From contig DEJG01000016.1 of the NCBI GenBank assembly GCA_002353295.1, forward strand, positions 1-64,000: 64,000 nucleotides of DNA, written 5' to 3'. Positions 7,912 to 14,541 of this stretch are shown here, in pieces. Position 1 is the first letter of the stretch. Every line of letters begins with the position of its first letter. The notes beneath the pieces were generated by a model that saw only the letters and a program-made list of their open reading frames with translations, was not told the origin of the DNA and did no database searches. Origin of the DNA: Prevotella sp. UBA2754 (GTDB lineage: Bacteria; Bacteroidota; Bacteroidia; Bacteroidales; Bacteroidaceae). A program made the position numbers and the translations under genes.

Positions 7912-8091
7912 TTATAGAGTTGTAAAATTCCTGACAAACGCTGACGGAGTGAGGCCGAAATGTTTCTTGAACTGACGAGTGAAGTGCTGAGGATATTCGA
8001 AACCGAGTTGTTCTGAGGTCTCTGTAATAGTGGCTCCGCTGATGAGCAGCTGCGGGGCACGCTGCATCAGGAAACGCCGGAATACAACCCG
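7912..8091 (-). pseudogene. AraC-family regulator, C-terminal remnant
   Basis: The minus strand encodes the last 60 residues of an AraC-family DNA-binding domain (VVFRRFLMQRAP...ISGATITETSEQLGFEYPQHFTRQFKKHFGLTPSAFVRN, then stop). This resembles the end of the intact AraC protein at 11483-12388 (LGFEYPQHFTRMFKNVTGQTP). The sensor domain and first helix-turn-helix are missing; upstream the frame passes into unrelated sequence and a stop near 8131. Confidence 0.8.
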
Positions 8092-8189
8092 TACTGCCTC
8101 AGTTGGAGGCGCTGACCAACGAGATGAGGGCTATCGGTAAGAAGTATGGTGCCATTCCCGAGCGTTGCTCGCCTACCCGTAGCCTTTGA
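8091..8189 (+). pseudogene. Unidentified C-terminal coding fragment
   Basis: The plus strand reads VLPQLEALTNEMRAIGKKYGAIP, an apparently genuine helical protein tail, then runs into the palindromic repeat (ERCSPTRSL) and stops. It has no start and abuts the AraC remnant, so it probably marks a deletion junction. Parent family not recognised. Confidence 0.35.
8153..8187. repeat. Palindromic dispersed repeat, copy 2 (intergenic)
   Basis: This copy matches 580-614 at 34 of 35 positions. The core inverted repeat is CGAGC-gtt-GCTCG at 8159-8171. It is directly followed by a heptanucleotide array. Confidence 0.8.
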
Positions 8190-8236
8190 GAGGTGAGAGT
8201 TGAGAATTGAGAGGTGAGAGGTGAGAGTTGAGAGAC
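8188..8236. repeat. Heptanucleotide array, seven units (GAGAGTT type)
   Basis: Seven 7-nt units: GAGAGGT, GAGAGTT, GAGAATT, GAGAGGT, GAGAGGT, GAGAGTT, GAGAGAC. The 441-bp interval 7869-8309 consists of the AraC remnant, a coding fragment, the palindromic element, this array and the next promoter. Confidence 0.85.
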
Positions 8237-8296
8237 TTCCGTAAAATTGGTAAAAGAATCCGTAAATCGTTTCACAGCGGTTTGCGGATTTTTCTG

Positions 8297-8304
8297 TATC
8301 TTTG
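8297..8304 (+). promoter_or_regulatory. Promoter -7 element TATCTTTG
   Basis: TATCTTTGCACCC precedes the ATG at 8310 by five bases. No TTTG lies at the ideal -33 distance; a TTTC at 8269-8272 may substitute. It serves the short ORF and the overlapping cupin gene. Confidence 0.5.
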
Positions 8305-8309
8305 CACCC

Positions 8310-8468
8310 ATGAAAACAATAAAGGTATTGATTTTGAGTTTAATTACAGCTACAAGTGCGATGGCTCAGGGCGTGAAGCAGTATCTCACGAAGGAGGCAG
8401 ACCTCGCACCGTTCCGCGAACTGATCCTATGGAAGAATGCCCAACAATTATTTCAGATAAAACAATGA
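8310..8468 (+). pseudogene. Truncated exported protein, 52 residues
   Basis: A signal peptide (MKTIKVLILSLITATSAMAQ) is followed by only 32 residues (GVKQYLTKEADLAPFREL...), ending in a stop that overlaps the next start codon as ATGA. It looks like the front of an exported protein truncated by deletion, now acting as a leader ORF coupled to the cupin gene. It could instead be a genuine small exported peptide. Confidence 0.45.
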
Positions 8469-9646
8469 GAATTATAACAACTATCGTCGCACTGCTTATG
8501 GCAGTGGCGAACATTCAAGCACAAGTGATTATGAAAGAGAATGTTGATTTTAGTGTATGGCCAAAAGGCGAACTGAATAGCGCCTATGCCCAGTATTTCA
8601 TCGGTAACAGCTATCTGGCTCCGCTCGGTGGCGAGAACGGTCTGGTGAACGTCACCTTCGAACCCCGCTGCCGCAACAACTGGCACATCCATCATAAGTC
8701 GGTGCAGGTACTCGTCTGCGTAGCCGGCTACGGCTGGTATGTCGAGGAGGGTAAGGAGCCTGTAGTACTGCGCCCAGGTGTGGTGGTAGCCATCCCTGCC
8801 GAAGCCAAGCACTGGCATGGTGCTGCCAAAGACTCGTGGATGCAGCACCTGACTTATATGACAAAGGTAGAGGAAGGTGCCTCTAACGAGTGGCTGGAGC
8901 CTGTCTCGGATGCCGAGTACGACAAGCTGCCTGCCAGCGATGCGATGCTCAGCCAGACCGACCCCGAATATATGCAGCGCTTCGATGCCTTTGCCTTCAA
9001 CGAAGTGGTGGAGCAGGTGAAAACACGACTTGACGACCATACCCGCTATATCTGCTATCTGGCAACACTCCTTGGCTGTCAGGGCATTGACGCCTACCGC
9101 GAACTGCTGCCCGAAGCACTCGACAAGGGTGTAACACCTGTTGAGGTAAAGGAAATCGTCTATCAGGCTACGGCCTACTTAGGCATGGGGCGCGTCCGTC
9201 CGTTCCTCTCGGCTACCAATGAGGTGCTGACCACCCGCGGCATCGCCCTGCCATTGGCTTCGCAGCAGACTACCACAATGCAGACCCGCCGTGAGGCTGG
9301 CACCGAGGCACAGGTAGGTTGCTTCGGCGACTCGATGCGCGATTTCTGGAAGTCGGGGCCCGAGGACAGCCGGCACATCAACAAGTGGTTAGCCGACAAC
9401 TGCTTCGGCGACTATTACACGCGCACGGGGCTCAATCTGAAGATGCGCGAACTGATTACCTTCTGTTTCCTTGCCGCCCAGGGCGGTTGTGAGCCACAAC
9501 TGAAAGGTCACATCGCAGGCAACTACCATGTGGACAACGACAAGGACCTGCTCATTGCCGTCATCTCCGCCAACCTTCCTTTCATTGGCTATCCCCGCAC
9601 ACTCAATGCCCTCAGCTGTATTCGCAGTGTGGAGTCAGACAAATAA
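8465..9646 (+). CDS. Exported cupin plus tandem carboxymuconolactone decarboxylase protein
   Basis: A 393-residue protein: signal peptide MRIITTIVALLMAVANIQAQ, a cupin domain at about 30-150 with metal-ligand motifs (NNWHIHHKSVQVLVCVAGYG and the later KHWHGA), then two carboxymuconolactone decarboxylase/AhpD-like domains at about 180-275 and 290-390 (YICYLATLLGC; ELITFCFLAAQGGCEPQLKGHIAGN). AhpD-like domains act in peroxide reduction or aromatic ring lactone chemistry; the cupin suggests a metal-dependent step. The ATG at 8465 overlaps the preceding stop. The physiological substrate is unknown. Confidence 0.88.
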   Translation: MRIITTIVALLMAVANIQAQVIMKENVDFSVWPKGELNSAYAQYFIGNSYLAPLGGENGLVNVTFEPRCRNNWHIHHKSVQVLVCVAGYGWYVEEGKEPVVLRPGVVVAIPAEAKHWHGAAKDSWMQHLTYMTKVEEGASNEWLEPVSDAEYDKLPASDAMLSQTDPEYMQRFDAFAFNEVVEQVKTRLDDHTRYICYLATLLGCQGIDAYRELLPEALDKGVTPVEVKEIVYQATAYLGMGRVRPFLSATNEVLTTRGIALPLASQQTTTMQTRREAGTEAQVGCFGDSMRDFWKSGPEDSRHINKWLADNCFGDYYTRTGLNLKMRELITFCFLAAQGGCEPQLKGHIAGNYHVDNDKDLLIAVISANLPFIGYPRTLNALSCIRSVESDK

Positions 9647-9681
9647 ATGGCTATAATACAAGATAATCACGTAACAGAGAA

Positions 9682-10263
9682 TTATAAGACGACGGCTTTA
9701 CCATTTTTGATATAAACACCTTTCGTCGGATGCTCCACTCTTTGACCGTTCAGAGAGTAGTAAACGTCCTTCTCGTTCAATGCTTTAACCCGTTTGATGT
9801 CTGATGTCTTTGGCAAAGAAAGGGTGACAGGGATATTGCTTTGACCACCTTTCAGGAATGACTTCAAATCTTCTGCTGAAAGTCCCTCTATCTTGCCCAG
9901 ACGAGTGTAACTGTAGGCATTCGATCCGTAGAAGATACAGATGTTGCTACCACCATAGAGCACGACATCGCCTGGCTGCCCATTGATATACTCGTTGGCA
10001 ATAGGCAGGGAGAAACCTAATGCTCCCCATATCTCAAAGTCGCCATTGGTATTTAGCGACATGGTGACAGGAGCTTCCTCCAGTTTTGCCACCAGTGCTT
10101 TTGTTGCTACATTGTCAGCAAGTGTCACACTCTGCGTCTTCCCACCGATAGTGATGTTCATGGTCATAGTACCATTGCTTTGCAGGGTCTCTGCCTTTAC
10201 CTCAGTGCTAGATGAGCAGCAGGCAAAGAGCAGAGACGTGATAAAAATAATACCGTACTTCAT
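9682..10263 (-). CDS. Cyclophilin-like fold lipoprotein
   Basis: A 193-residue lipoprotein (LLFACCSSS lipobox). A central cyclophilin-like domain (MNITIGGKTQSVTLADNVATKALVAKLEEAPVTM...GALGFSLPIANEYINGQPGDVVLYGGSNICIFYG) spans about 30-145. The C terminus (YYSLNGQRVEHPTKGVYIKNGKAVV) is the beta-rich tail common on exported Bacteroidales proteins. Its start overlaps the stop of the upstream hydrolase gene by 4 nt (ATGA), so the two are translationally coupled. Peptidyl-prolyl isomerase activity is not implied for this family. Confidence 0.85.
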   Translation of the reverse strand: MKYGIIFITSLLFACCSSSTEVKAETLQSNGTMTMNITIGGKTQSVTLADNVATKALVAKLEEAPVTMSLNTNGDFEIWGALGFSLPIANEYINGQPGDVVLYGGSNICIFYGSNAYSYTRLGKIEGLSAEDLKSFLKGGQSNIPVTLSLPKTSDIKRVKALNEKDVYYSLNGQRVEHPTKGVYIKNGKAVVL

Positions 10264-11390
10264 TTCAAGTTCTTGGTAAAGAAATCTGCAAGTTTATCCC
10301 AGGGAATGAGATTCTTCGACTCACCCTTGCCTTCCAATTCCGTGTAGCCACCATCATAGAGGTCGCAGTGACTGGCACCCGGGATGATGAGCAGTTCCTT
10401 GTTCTCAGGGTTAGGATTGGGCTTGCCTACTACGTTATATCCCTCGGCTTTTCCTTCCACCATATACTTATAGGCAGACTCGCCGAAATAGCGTGAGTGG
10501 GCTTTTTCTCCGTGCATCACAAGGACGGCAGAGCGAATCTCGTTGATGTAGTAGAGGAAGCGGCTGTTGGCAAAGGCCTGTGTACCGATAACGCGCCAAC
10601 CGTCGTTGGAGTTGCCACTACGTTTATGATAGCCACGTGATGTGATATAGTAGTCATAATAGTCTTTCACAAACTGAGGAGCATCCTCTGGCAACGGATT
10701 CACTACCCCGCCAGCCATTGCCATCGGGTCGCTCAAGCGCTGCTTGGCCATCGCCTCACGAGCAGCATGGCGCGACTCCTCCTTGTCCTCGCTATCAAAA
10801 TAGCCATTACCGCTGACGCGGGTCATATCGTACATCGTCGAGACTACCGTAGCCTTGATGCGCGTGTCGGCAGCCGCAGCATTCAGTGCGATGCCTCCCC
10901 AGCCGCAGATGCCGATGATACCAATCTTCTCAGCATCCACATTCTCCTGCTTAGAGAGGAAGTCAACAGCCGCCATGAAATCCTCGCTATTGATGTCGGG
11001 CGAAGCCGTACGACGCGGTTCACCACTGCTCTCACCCGTATAGGAGGGGTCGAAAGCCAAAGCCACGAAACCACGTTCAGCCATCCGCATGGCATAGAGT
11101 CCGCTCGACTGCTCCTTACAGGCACCAAAAGGTCCACTGACGGCAATGGCAGCCAACTTACCCTGAGCACCCTTTGGCGTATAAAGGTCGGCTGCCAATG
11201 TCAGACCATACTGTGTTTCGAACGTCACCTTACGGTGGTCTACCTTGTCACTCTTTGGGAACACCTTGTCCCACTCCTTTGTCAATTCTAATTTCTGCAT
11301 ATTCCCTTCTGTTTTAATTTGATTGTCTTTCTGATTGCAAGCCACAAACATTCCCGCTGCGAGCATTGCTGCAAATAATTCTTTCTTCAT
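10260..11390 (-). CDS. Alpha/beta hydrolase lipoprotein, dienelactone-hydrolase-like
   Basis: A 376-residue exported lipoprotein (MFVACNQ lipobox). The alpha/beta-hydrolase core covers about 50-370. The nucleophile elbow reads GICGWGG, with cysteine rather than serine, as in dienelactone hydrolases. The acid/His end is seen in LLIIPGASHCDLYDGG, and LVMHGEKAHSRYF precedes it. It probably hydrolyses an ester or lactone in the cell envelope. It is the first gene of a two-gene operon with the cyclophilin-like lipoprotein and has its own promoter at 11413-11420. Confidence 0.87.
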   Translation of the reverse strand: MKKELFAAMLAAGMFVACNQKDNQIKTEGNMQKLELTKEWDKVFPKSDKVDHRKVTFETQYGLTLAADLYTPKGAQGKLAAIAVSGPFGACKEQSSGLYAMRMAERGFVALAFDPSYTGESSGEPRRTASPDINSEDFMAAVDFLSKQENVDAEKIGIIGICGWGGIALNAAAADTRIKATVVSTMYDMTRVSGNGYFDSEDKEESRHAAREAMAKQRLSDPMAMAGGVVNPLPEDAPQFVKDYYDYYITSRGYHKRSGNSNDGWRVIGTQAFANSRFLYYINEIRSAVLVMHGEKAHSRYFGESAYKYMVEGKAEGYNVVGKPNPNPENKELLIIPGASHCDLYDGGYTELEGKGESKNLIPWDKLADFFTKNLK

Positions 11391-11412
11391 CGTCTTCTAT
11401 TTATTATGGTTG

Positions 11413-11420
11413 CAAAGATA
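11413..11420 (-). promoter_or_regulatory. Promoter -7 element TATCTTTG for hydrolase operon
   Basis: The minus strand carries TATCTTTGCAACC, 22 bases before the ATG at 11390. Confidence 0.6.
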
Positions 11421-11482
11421 CAATAAAAAATCCGTTACCCGCATAGACGAATTACGGACAAAACTACCCGAAATGAGGATTG

Positions 11483-12388
11483 TTACTTCTTGCGCTGACT
11501 ATCGAAGAATTGTCTCGGAGTCTGACCCGTTACGTTTTTGAACATCCGAGTGAAGTGCTGCGGATATTCAAAGCCCAGCTCATTGGCCACCTGGTCAATG
11601 GTCTTACCACTGAGAATGAGGTTCTTGGCACGCATTACCACAAAGCCACGTATGTAGTCCTTCGGACTCTCGCCCAGAGCATCCCTAATGATGTCGCCAA
11701 AATAACTCGGCGAAAGGCACAACTCACTGGCGCAATATTTCACGCTGGGCAGTCCGTCGGTCTTTTGCATGCCCTGCAAATAATAGCCAACCAGTACCTG
11801 CTGGAATCGGCTGAGGATGTCGCTGCCTTCTGCACTCCTTTCTTCATACTGGCGGTGATAGAAGCGGTTGCAGTAGTTGAGGATGAGCAGGATATGGTTC
11901 CTGATAATATCATCGTGCCCGAACGCCTGTGACTGTGTTGCCAGCTCCCGACGTAGATTTGCCATGAGCTGACTTAGTATGTCCCATTCCTCTATAGTCA
12001 GGATGAGTGCTTCGTTAGAATGGTAAGAGAAAAACTGATAGCTGTCGAGGTTCTGCTCTATGCCCGCTCCCCGGATGAACTCACCTGCGAACAGTAGCAC
12101 CCAGCCATGATACTGCCGTCGCGTACCGTCATCCTGCTTGCCGCCTATCTGCCCTGGCGAGAAAGCTATCAGCGAACCGTCGCCCTCATGATAAGTGCCG
12201 ATGCCATAGGTCAGCCCTTCTGGGAACTCCCGTTGCAGGAAAATGCCGTAGCAGTTGATTCGGTTCAGCGTGTGACGTATCTCACCCACCTCGTCGTAGT
12301 GTATCACGGAGACATGAGGATGATAGACCGGTGCACCGATGTCCTGTGCGTAGTCATTGGCTTCGTTGATATACAAGTCTATCGTCAT
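11483..12388 (-). CDS. AraC-family transcriptional regulator
   Basis: A 301-residue regulator with an N-terminal AraC-type ligand-binding region (about 20-170) and a C-terminal double helix-turn-helix at about 195-295 (LPSVKYCASELCLSPSYFGDIIRDALGESPKDYIR; TIDQVANELGFEYPQHFTRMFKNVTGQTPRQF). It has its own promoter at 12413-12420. It likely controls adjacent redox or hydrolase genes; a broken paralogue tail lies at 7912-8091. The inducer is unknown. Confidence 0.93.
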   Translation of the reverse strand: MTIDLYINEANDYAQDIGAPVYHPHVSVIHYDEVGEIRHTLNRINCYGIFLQREFPEGLTYGIGTYHEGDGSLIAFSPGQIGGKQDDGTRRQYHGWVLLFAGEFIRGAGIEQNLDSYQFFSYHSNEALILTIEEWDILSQLMANLRRELATQSQAFGHDDIIRNHILLILNYCNRFYHRQYEERSAEGSDILSRFQQVLVGYYLQGMQKTDGLPSVKYCASELCLSPSYFGDIIRDALGESPKDYIRGFVVMRAKNLILSGKTIDQVANELGFEYPQHFTRMFKNVTGQTPRQFFDSQRKK

Positions 12389-12412
12389 AGCTGCTTCGCA
12401 GTCTTACAATTG

Positions 12413-12420
12413 CAAAGATA
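12413..12420 (-). promoter_or_regulatory. Promoter -7 element TATCTTTG for AraC gene
   Basis: The minus strand carries TATCTTTGCAATT, 24 bases before the ATG at 12388. Confidence 0.6.
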
Positions 12421-12425
12421 CTGAT

Positions 12426-12748
12426 TTAGAAGAATTTTACAATGTCTTCCAAAGGTCTGTGCTGTGGCTGCTTGGGTTCTTGTGCCCTGTAGCCAAGAGA
12501 GATAACGGCCATAATGGTTTCGCTCTCAGGTTAGCCCACGATGGAGCCTCCTGAGTAGCCAGAAGCAGTTCCCGCACTTCTGCTTCAGAAATTTTCTTCG
12601 TGGCATCATAGGCACGAATGCTGCGGCGTGTGGTTAATACTTCGTCAAACGACGGTGATGCGGTCTCTTTGGTTTGCTGGTTGCCATTGTTGCACCCTGT
12701 CAGAGTGAACAGCGCAATGGCTACTCCTAATAGAATCTTTTTATCCAT
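12426..12748 (-). pseudogene. Nitroreductase lipoprotein, internally deleted and frameshifted
   Basis: The first 70 residues are a normal exported nitroreductase front (lipobox LFTLTGCNN, then FDEVLTTRRSIRAYDATKKISEAEVRELLLATQEAPSWAN). Sequence then jumps: in another minus-strand frame, SETIMAVISLGYRAQEPKQP...RPLEDIVKFF followed by a stop at 12426-12428 is the C-terminal tail of the same family. The middle of the FMN-binding domain is missing and the junction is out of frame, so the product would be inactive. Confidence 0.85.
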
Positions 12749-12786
12749 ACCCTGATCTTATATTATAAGTTCGCTCATAGGAATAA

Positions 12787-13407
12787 CTATTTCAGCACAG
12801 CCTTAACGTCTGTTATCATGTCTTTATGACTCTCTTTTTGTTCCGATAGCTTCGAGGTGAGGGTCACGTTTCCAACTTTGTCTTGAGTCGAGAATGTGCC
12901 AGAGTAGATGATGTTGCTAGCCTGATAGAGAGTGGCTTCTACCTTAATGCAATACTTGCCTTTCTTCACTTTCTTGCCTTGCTGGTCAGTGAAATCCCAT
13001 GTGAAGGTCTGTCTGCCACTGACTTTTGGAGTAGCACCCGTAACAGCATCCAACTGTTGGTCAGAAAGATTATTGGCCTTAACGGTTTTCACCCACGTCG
13101 GCACACAATTAGGACGTTTCACGTAGCCACGCATCGGCTCTTCATTACCACGCACACGGCCTTTAGTTGTGTAAGAGGTCACAAAGAGCGTTTTTACCAC
13201 TTCGCCCTTCTCGTTCTCAATCCAGATGGCATACTGGTTAGAGCCAGGACCGGCCTGTTTCTGATAGTTGAATGACACTTCAAGACTTTTAGCCTTAACT
13301 TTCTGTGCCATTCTTGCGTTCCCCTGGTAGCAAACGAGCAAAGCTCGAGCGGCTGGCACATTGAGCAGCATGACTGCCAAAATTGCAATAAATACCTTTT
13401 TCATCAT
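12787..13407 (-). CDS. Exported DUF2271 domain protein
   Basis: A 206-residue periplasmic protein: signal peptide MMKKVFIAILAVMLLNVPAARA, then a DUF2271 beta-sandwich (SLEVSFNYQKQAGPGSNQYAIWIENEKGEVVKTLFVTSYTTKGR...). DUF2271 proteins often accompany flavinylated (ApbE-type) extracytoplasmic electron transfer systems. Between signal peptide and domain, the peptide LLVCYQGNARMA is encoded by a palindromic element inserted in frame. No canonical promoter is seen upstream. The broken nitroreductase follows 38 nt downstream, and the pair was probably an operon. Confidence 0.85.
   Translation of the reverse strand: MMKKVFIAILAVMLLNVPAARALLVCYQGNARMAQKVKAKSLEVSFNYQKQAGPGSNQYAIWIENEKGEVVKTLFVTSYTTKGRVRGNEEPMRGYVKRPNCVPTWVKTVKANNLSDQQLDAVTGATPKVSGRQTFTWDFTDQQGKKVKKGKYCIKVEATLYQASNIIYSGTFSTQDKVGNVTLTSKLSEQKESHKDMITDVKAVLK
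13307..13350. repeat. Palindromic element inserted at signal-peptide junction
   Basis: A CGAGC-aaa-GCTCG inverted repeat lies at 13335-13347, preceded by GCCATTC at 13307-13313. The same GCCATTC plus CGAGC/GCTCG arrangement is seen at 8151-8171. It encodes the extra peptide between the signal peptide and mature DUF2271 domain. Boundaries are approximate, and its relation to the copies at 580 and 8153 is inferred. Confidence 0.55.
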
Positions 13408-13498
13408 TTAGTTTGTGTTATAGAATAATAATATAAGTTCTTTCATCAATTCCATGTAAAAAGACATCTTTAACTCACCTTATTTGGCAGACAAACAT

Positions 13499-13927
13499 CT
13501 AACGGTATTTAGTCTCAACGGCTTCGCATCCATCCAGTATGCTGCGATGAACGTTCCGACGGCCTTTTTCCCCTGTAGACTGATAGCGCCTGCCTTGGGG
13601 TGTGTAGTTGCATTTGAACCCTACAATATGCTTATCACTACTGAAGTCCTTAGGATCATCTACGCATACGCTCTTTACTGAGATTGAGAGTTTACCCATT
13701 TCTCTCAAGTCAACGGTATACCCATGTTGCATATAAAATTTTACAGTATCAAACAGTTCCCTTAAAACCAGTCTTACGTCTGAGGCTTTCGCTGTACAGT
13801 TCGACTCTATCATTTCTTCTATTTGCTCAAGCGAGATTGTACCCCGCTTTACCGTATGGGCATAGTATTTACCATAGTTCCCGCTGCCTTTAATTCTATT
13901 CTGTAATAGTCTGTATTGTATTGCCAT
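13499..13927 (-). CDS. HU-like DNA-binding protein
   Basis: A 142-residue Bacteroidota-type HU-family protein (MAIQYRLLQNRIKGSGNYGKYYAHTV start, SLEQIEEMIESNCTAKASDVRLVLRELFDTVKFYMQHGYTVDLREMGKLSISVKS). This family has an HU/IHF fold and binds DNA non-specifically or at regulatory sites. A strong promoter (TTTG, 20 bp, TATCTTTG) lies at 13945-13976, and three palindromic repeats sit immediately upstream of it. It may recognise these repeats, which is inference. The next gene in the same direction is DUF2271. Confidence 0.9.
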   Translation of the reverse strand: MAIQYRLLQNRIKGSGNYGKYYAHTVKRGTISLEQIEEMIESNCTAKASDVRLVLRELFDTVKFYMQHGYTVDLREMGKLSISVKSVCVDDPKDFSSDKHIVGFKCNYTPQGRRYQSTGEKGRRNVHRSILDGCEAVETKYR

Positions 13928-13944
13928 GTTGTTTATTTTTTCTG

Positions 13945-13976
13945 CAAAGATAACAAAAAATTATGAATCACCCAAA
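13945..13976 (-). promoter_or_regulatory. Promoter of the HU-like gene
   Basis: On the minus strand, TTTG (13973-13976) is separated by exactly 20 bp from TATCTTTG (13945-13952), a full match to the Bacteroidota consensus. Confidence 0.8.
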
Positions 13977-13987
13977 ACATCACAAAG

Positions 13988-14053
13988 TAAATTCACTGAA
14001 TTTGGTTAGTAAATTCACTGAATTTGAATTGCAAATACACTGAATTTGGTTAG
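13988..14053. repeat. Three 22-bp tandem palindromic repeats
   Basis: AAATTCACTGAATTT occurs at 13989-14003 and 14011-14025, and AAATACACTGAATTT at 14033-14047: a period of exactly 22 bp, each copy an inverted repeat AAATTC-ACT-GAATTT. The array lies between the divergent HU-like and AAA+ promoters, 13 bp from the HU-like -33 box and 42 bp from the AAA+ -33 box. It looks like a protein-binding array. Confidence 0.85.
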
Positions 14054-14094
14054 TTTTATTCTGAAATGAAATATAGCAAAAATATAGGGAAATG

Positions 14095-14126
14095 TTTGGT
14101 GGAATAGAAATAATCTTGTAATTTTG
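14095..14126 (+). promoter_or_regulatory. Promoter of the AAA+ gene with long leader
   Basis: TTTG (14095-14098), 20 bp, TAATTTTG (14119-14126). It predicts a transcript beginning near 14130, leaving about 400 nt of untranslated leader before the AAA+ start. Confidence 0.8.
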
Positions 14127-14179
14127 CAGCCGATAATCATTACTCTATCACAAATCAAACAGAAATTGTAGCAAGAAGA

Positions 14180-14227
14180 ATGAACGAAATGACGAAGAAA
14201 TCAATCGGATGTCGAGCGGTTCTATGA
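14180..14227 (+). other. Short upstream ORF in AAA+ leader
   Basis: A 15-codon ORF (MNEMTKKSIGCRAVL) lies 50 nt after the predicted transcript start, before the structured repeats. A shifted frame (14193-14372) stays open across the first repeat unit, so this may be a decayed gene rather than a regulatory leader peptide. Beyond the promoters, 22-bp repeats and 80-bp repeats, the 600-bp interval 13928-14541 shows nothing else. Confidence 0.3.
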
Positions 14228-14282
14228 CTTAGTTAATGCTATGTCTGTGAATCGACGGGAAGATTGTATCTTGGCGTTCGGT

Positions 14283-14450
14283 GCGTTCATTGAGACTTCG
14301 TCTCGAAAAACGACGGCGCCTCAGCAAAGTCTGGAAGCAAGCTTCCACTTTGCATTCGGCTTGAGCGTTCTTTGAGACTTGGTCTCGAAGACCTTGGCGC
14401 TCGAAAGAGCCAGAAAGCATGCTTTCGCTCTTTGCTCGCTGTTGCGGTCT
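14283..14450 (+). repeat. Two tandem ~80-bp structured repeat units in AAA+ leader
   Basis: Unit 1 begins with GCGTTC at 14283, unit 2 at 14365, and a third start-like GCGGTC occurs at 14444. Each unit has a hairpin GAGAC-tt(c/g)-GTCTC (14292-14304; 14374-14386), then 17-19 nt on a second hairpin: 7-bp stem, 2-nt bulge, 5-bp stem, tetraloop (14324-14353; 14404-14433). The second hairpin's stems differ in sequence but stay paired (GCAAAGT/ACTTTGC versus AAAGAGC/GCTCTTT; GGAAG/CTTCC versus GAAAG/CTTTC). Confidence 0.75.
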
Positions 14451-14541
14451 TTGACTTATTGCTACATATTCTCTTGTGTGCCTCTATACCAGGGGCATTG
14501 ATACCTTTATATTTATTTAATGTGATAAAATGATAATGATT

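Noticed and set aside
8228..8464. Upstream extension of the cupin gene frame
   Set aside because: It runs through the promoter and truncated ORF; the ATG at 8465 gives a good signal peptide.
13988..14053. CRISPR array
   Set aside because: Only three short copies with 7-bp gaps and no spacers; the units are palindromes in exact tandem, and no cas genes exist.
14193..14372. Protein-coding gene across the first leader repeat
   Set aside because: The frame has no good start, overlaps hairpins and ends within unit 2; the compensating stem changes fit structure better than coding.
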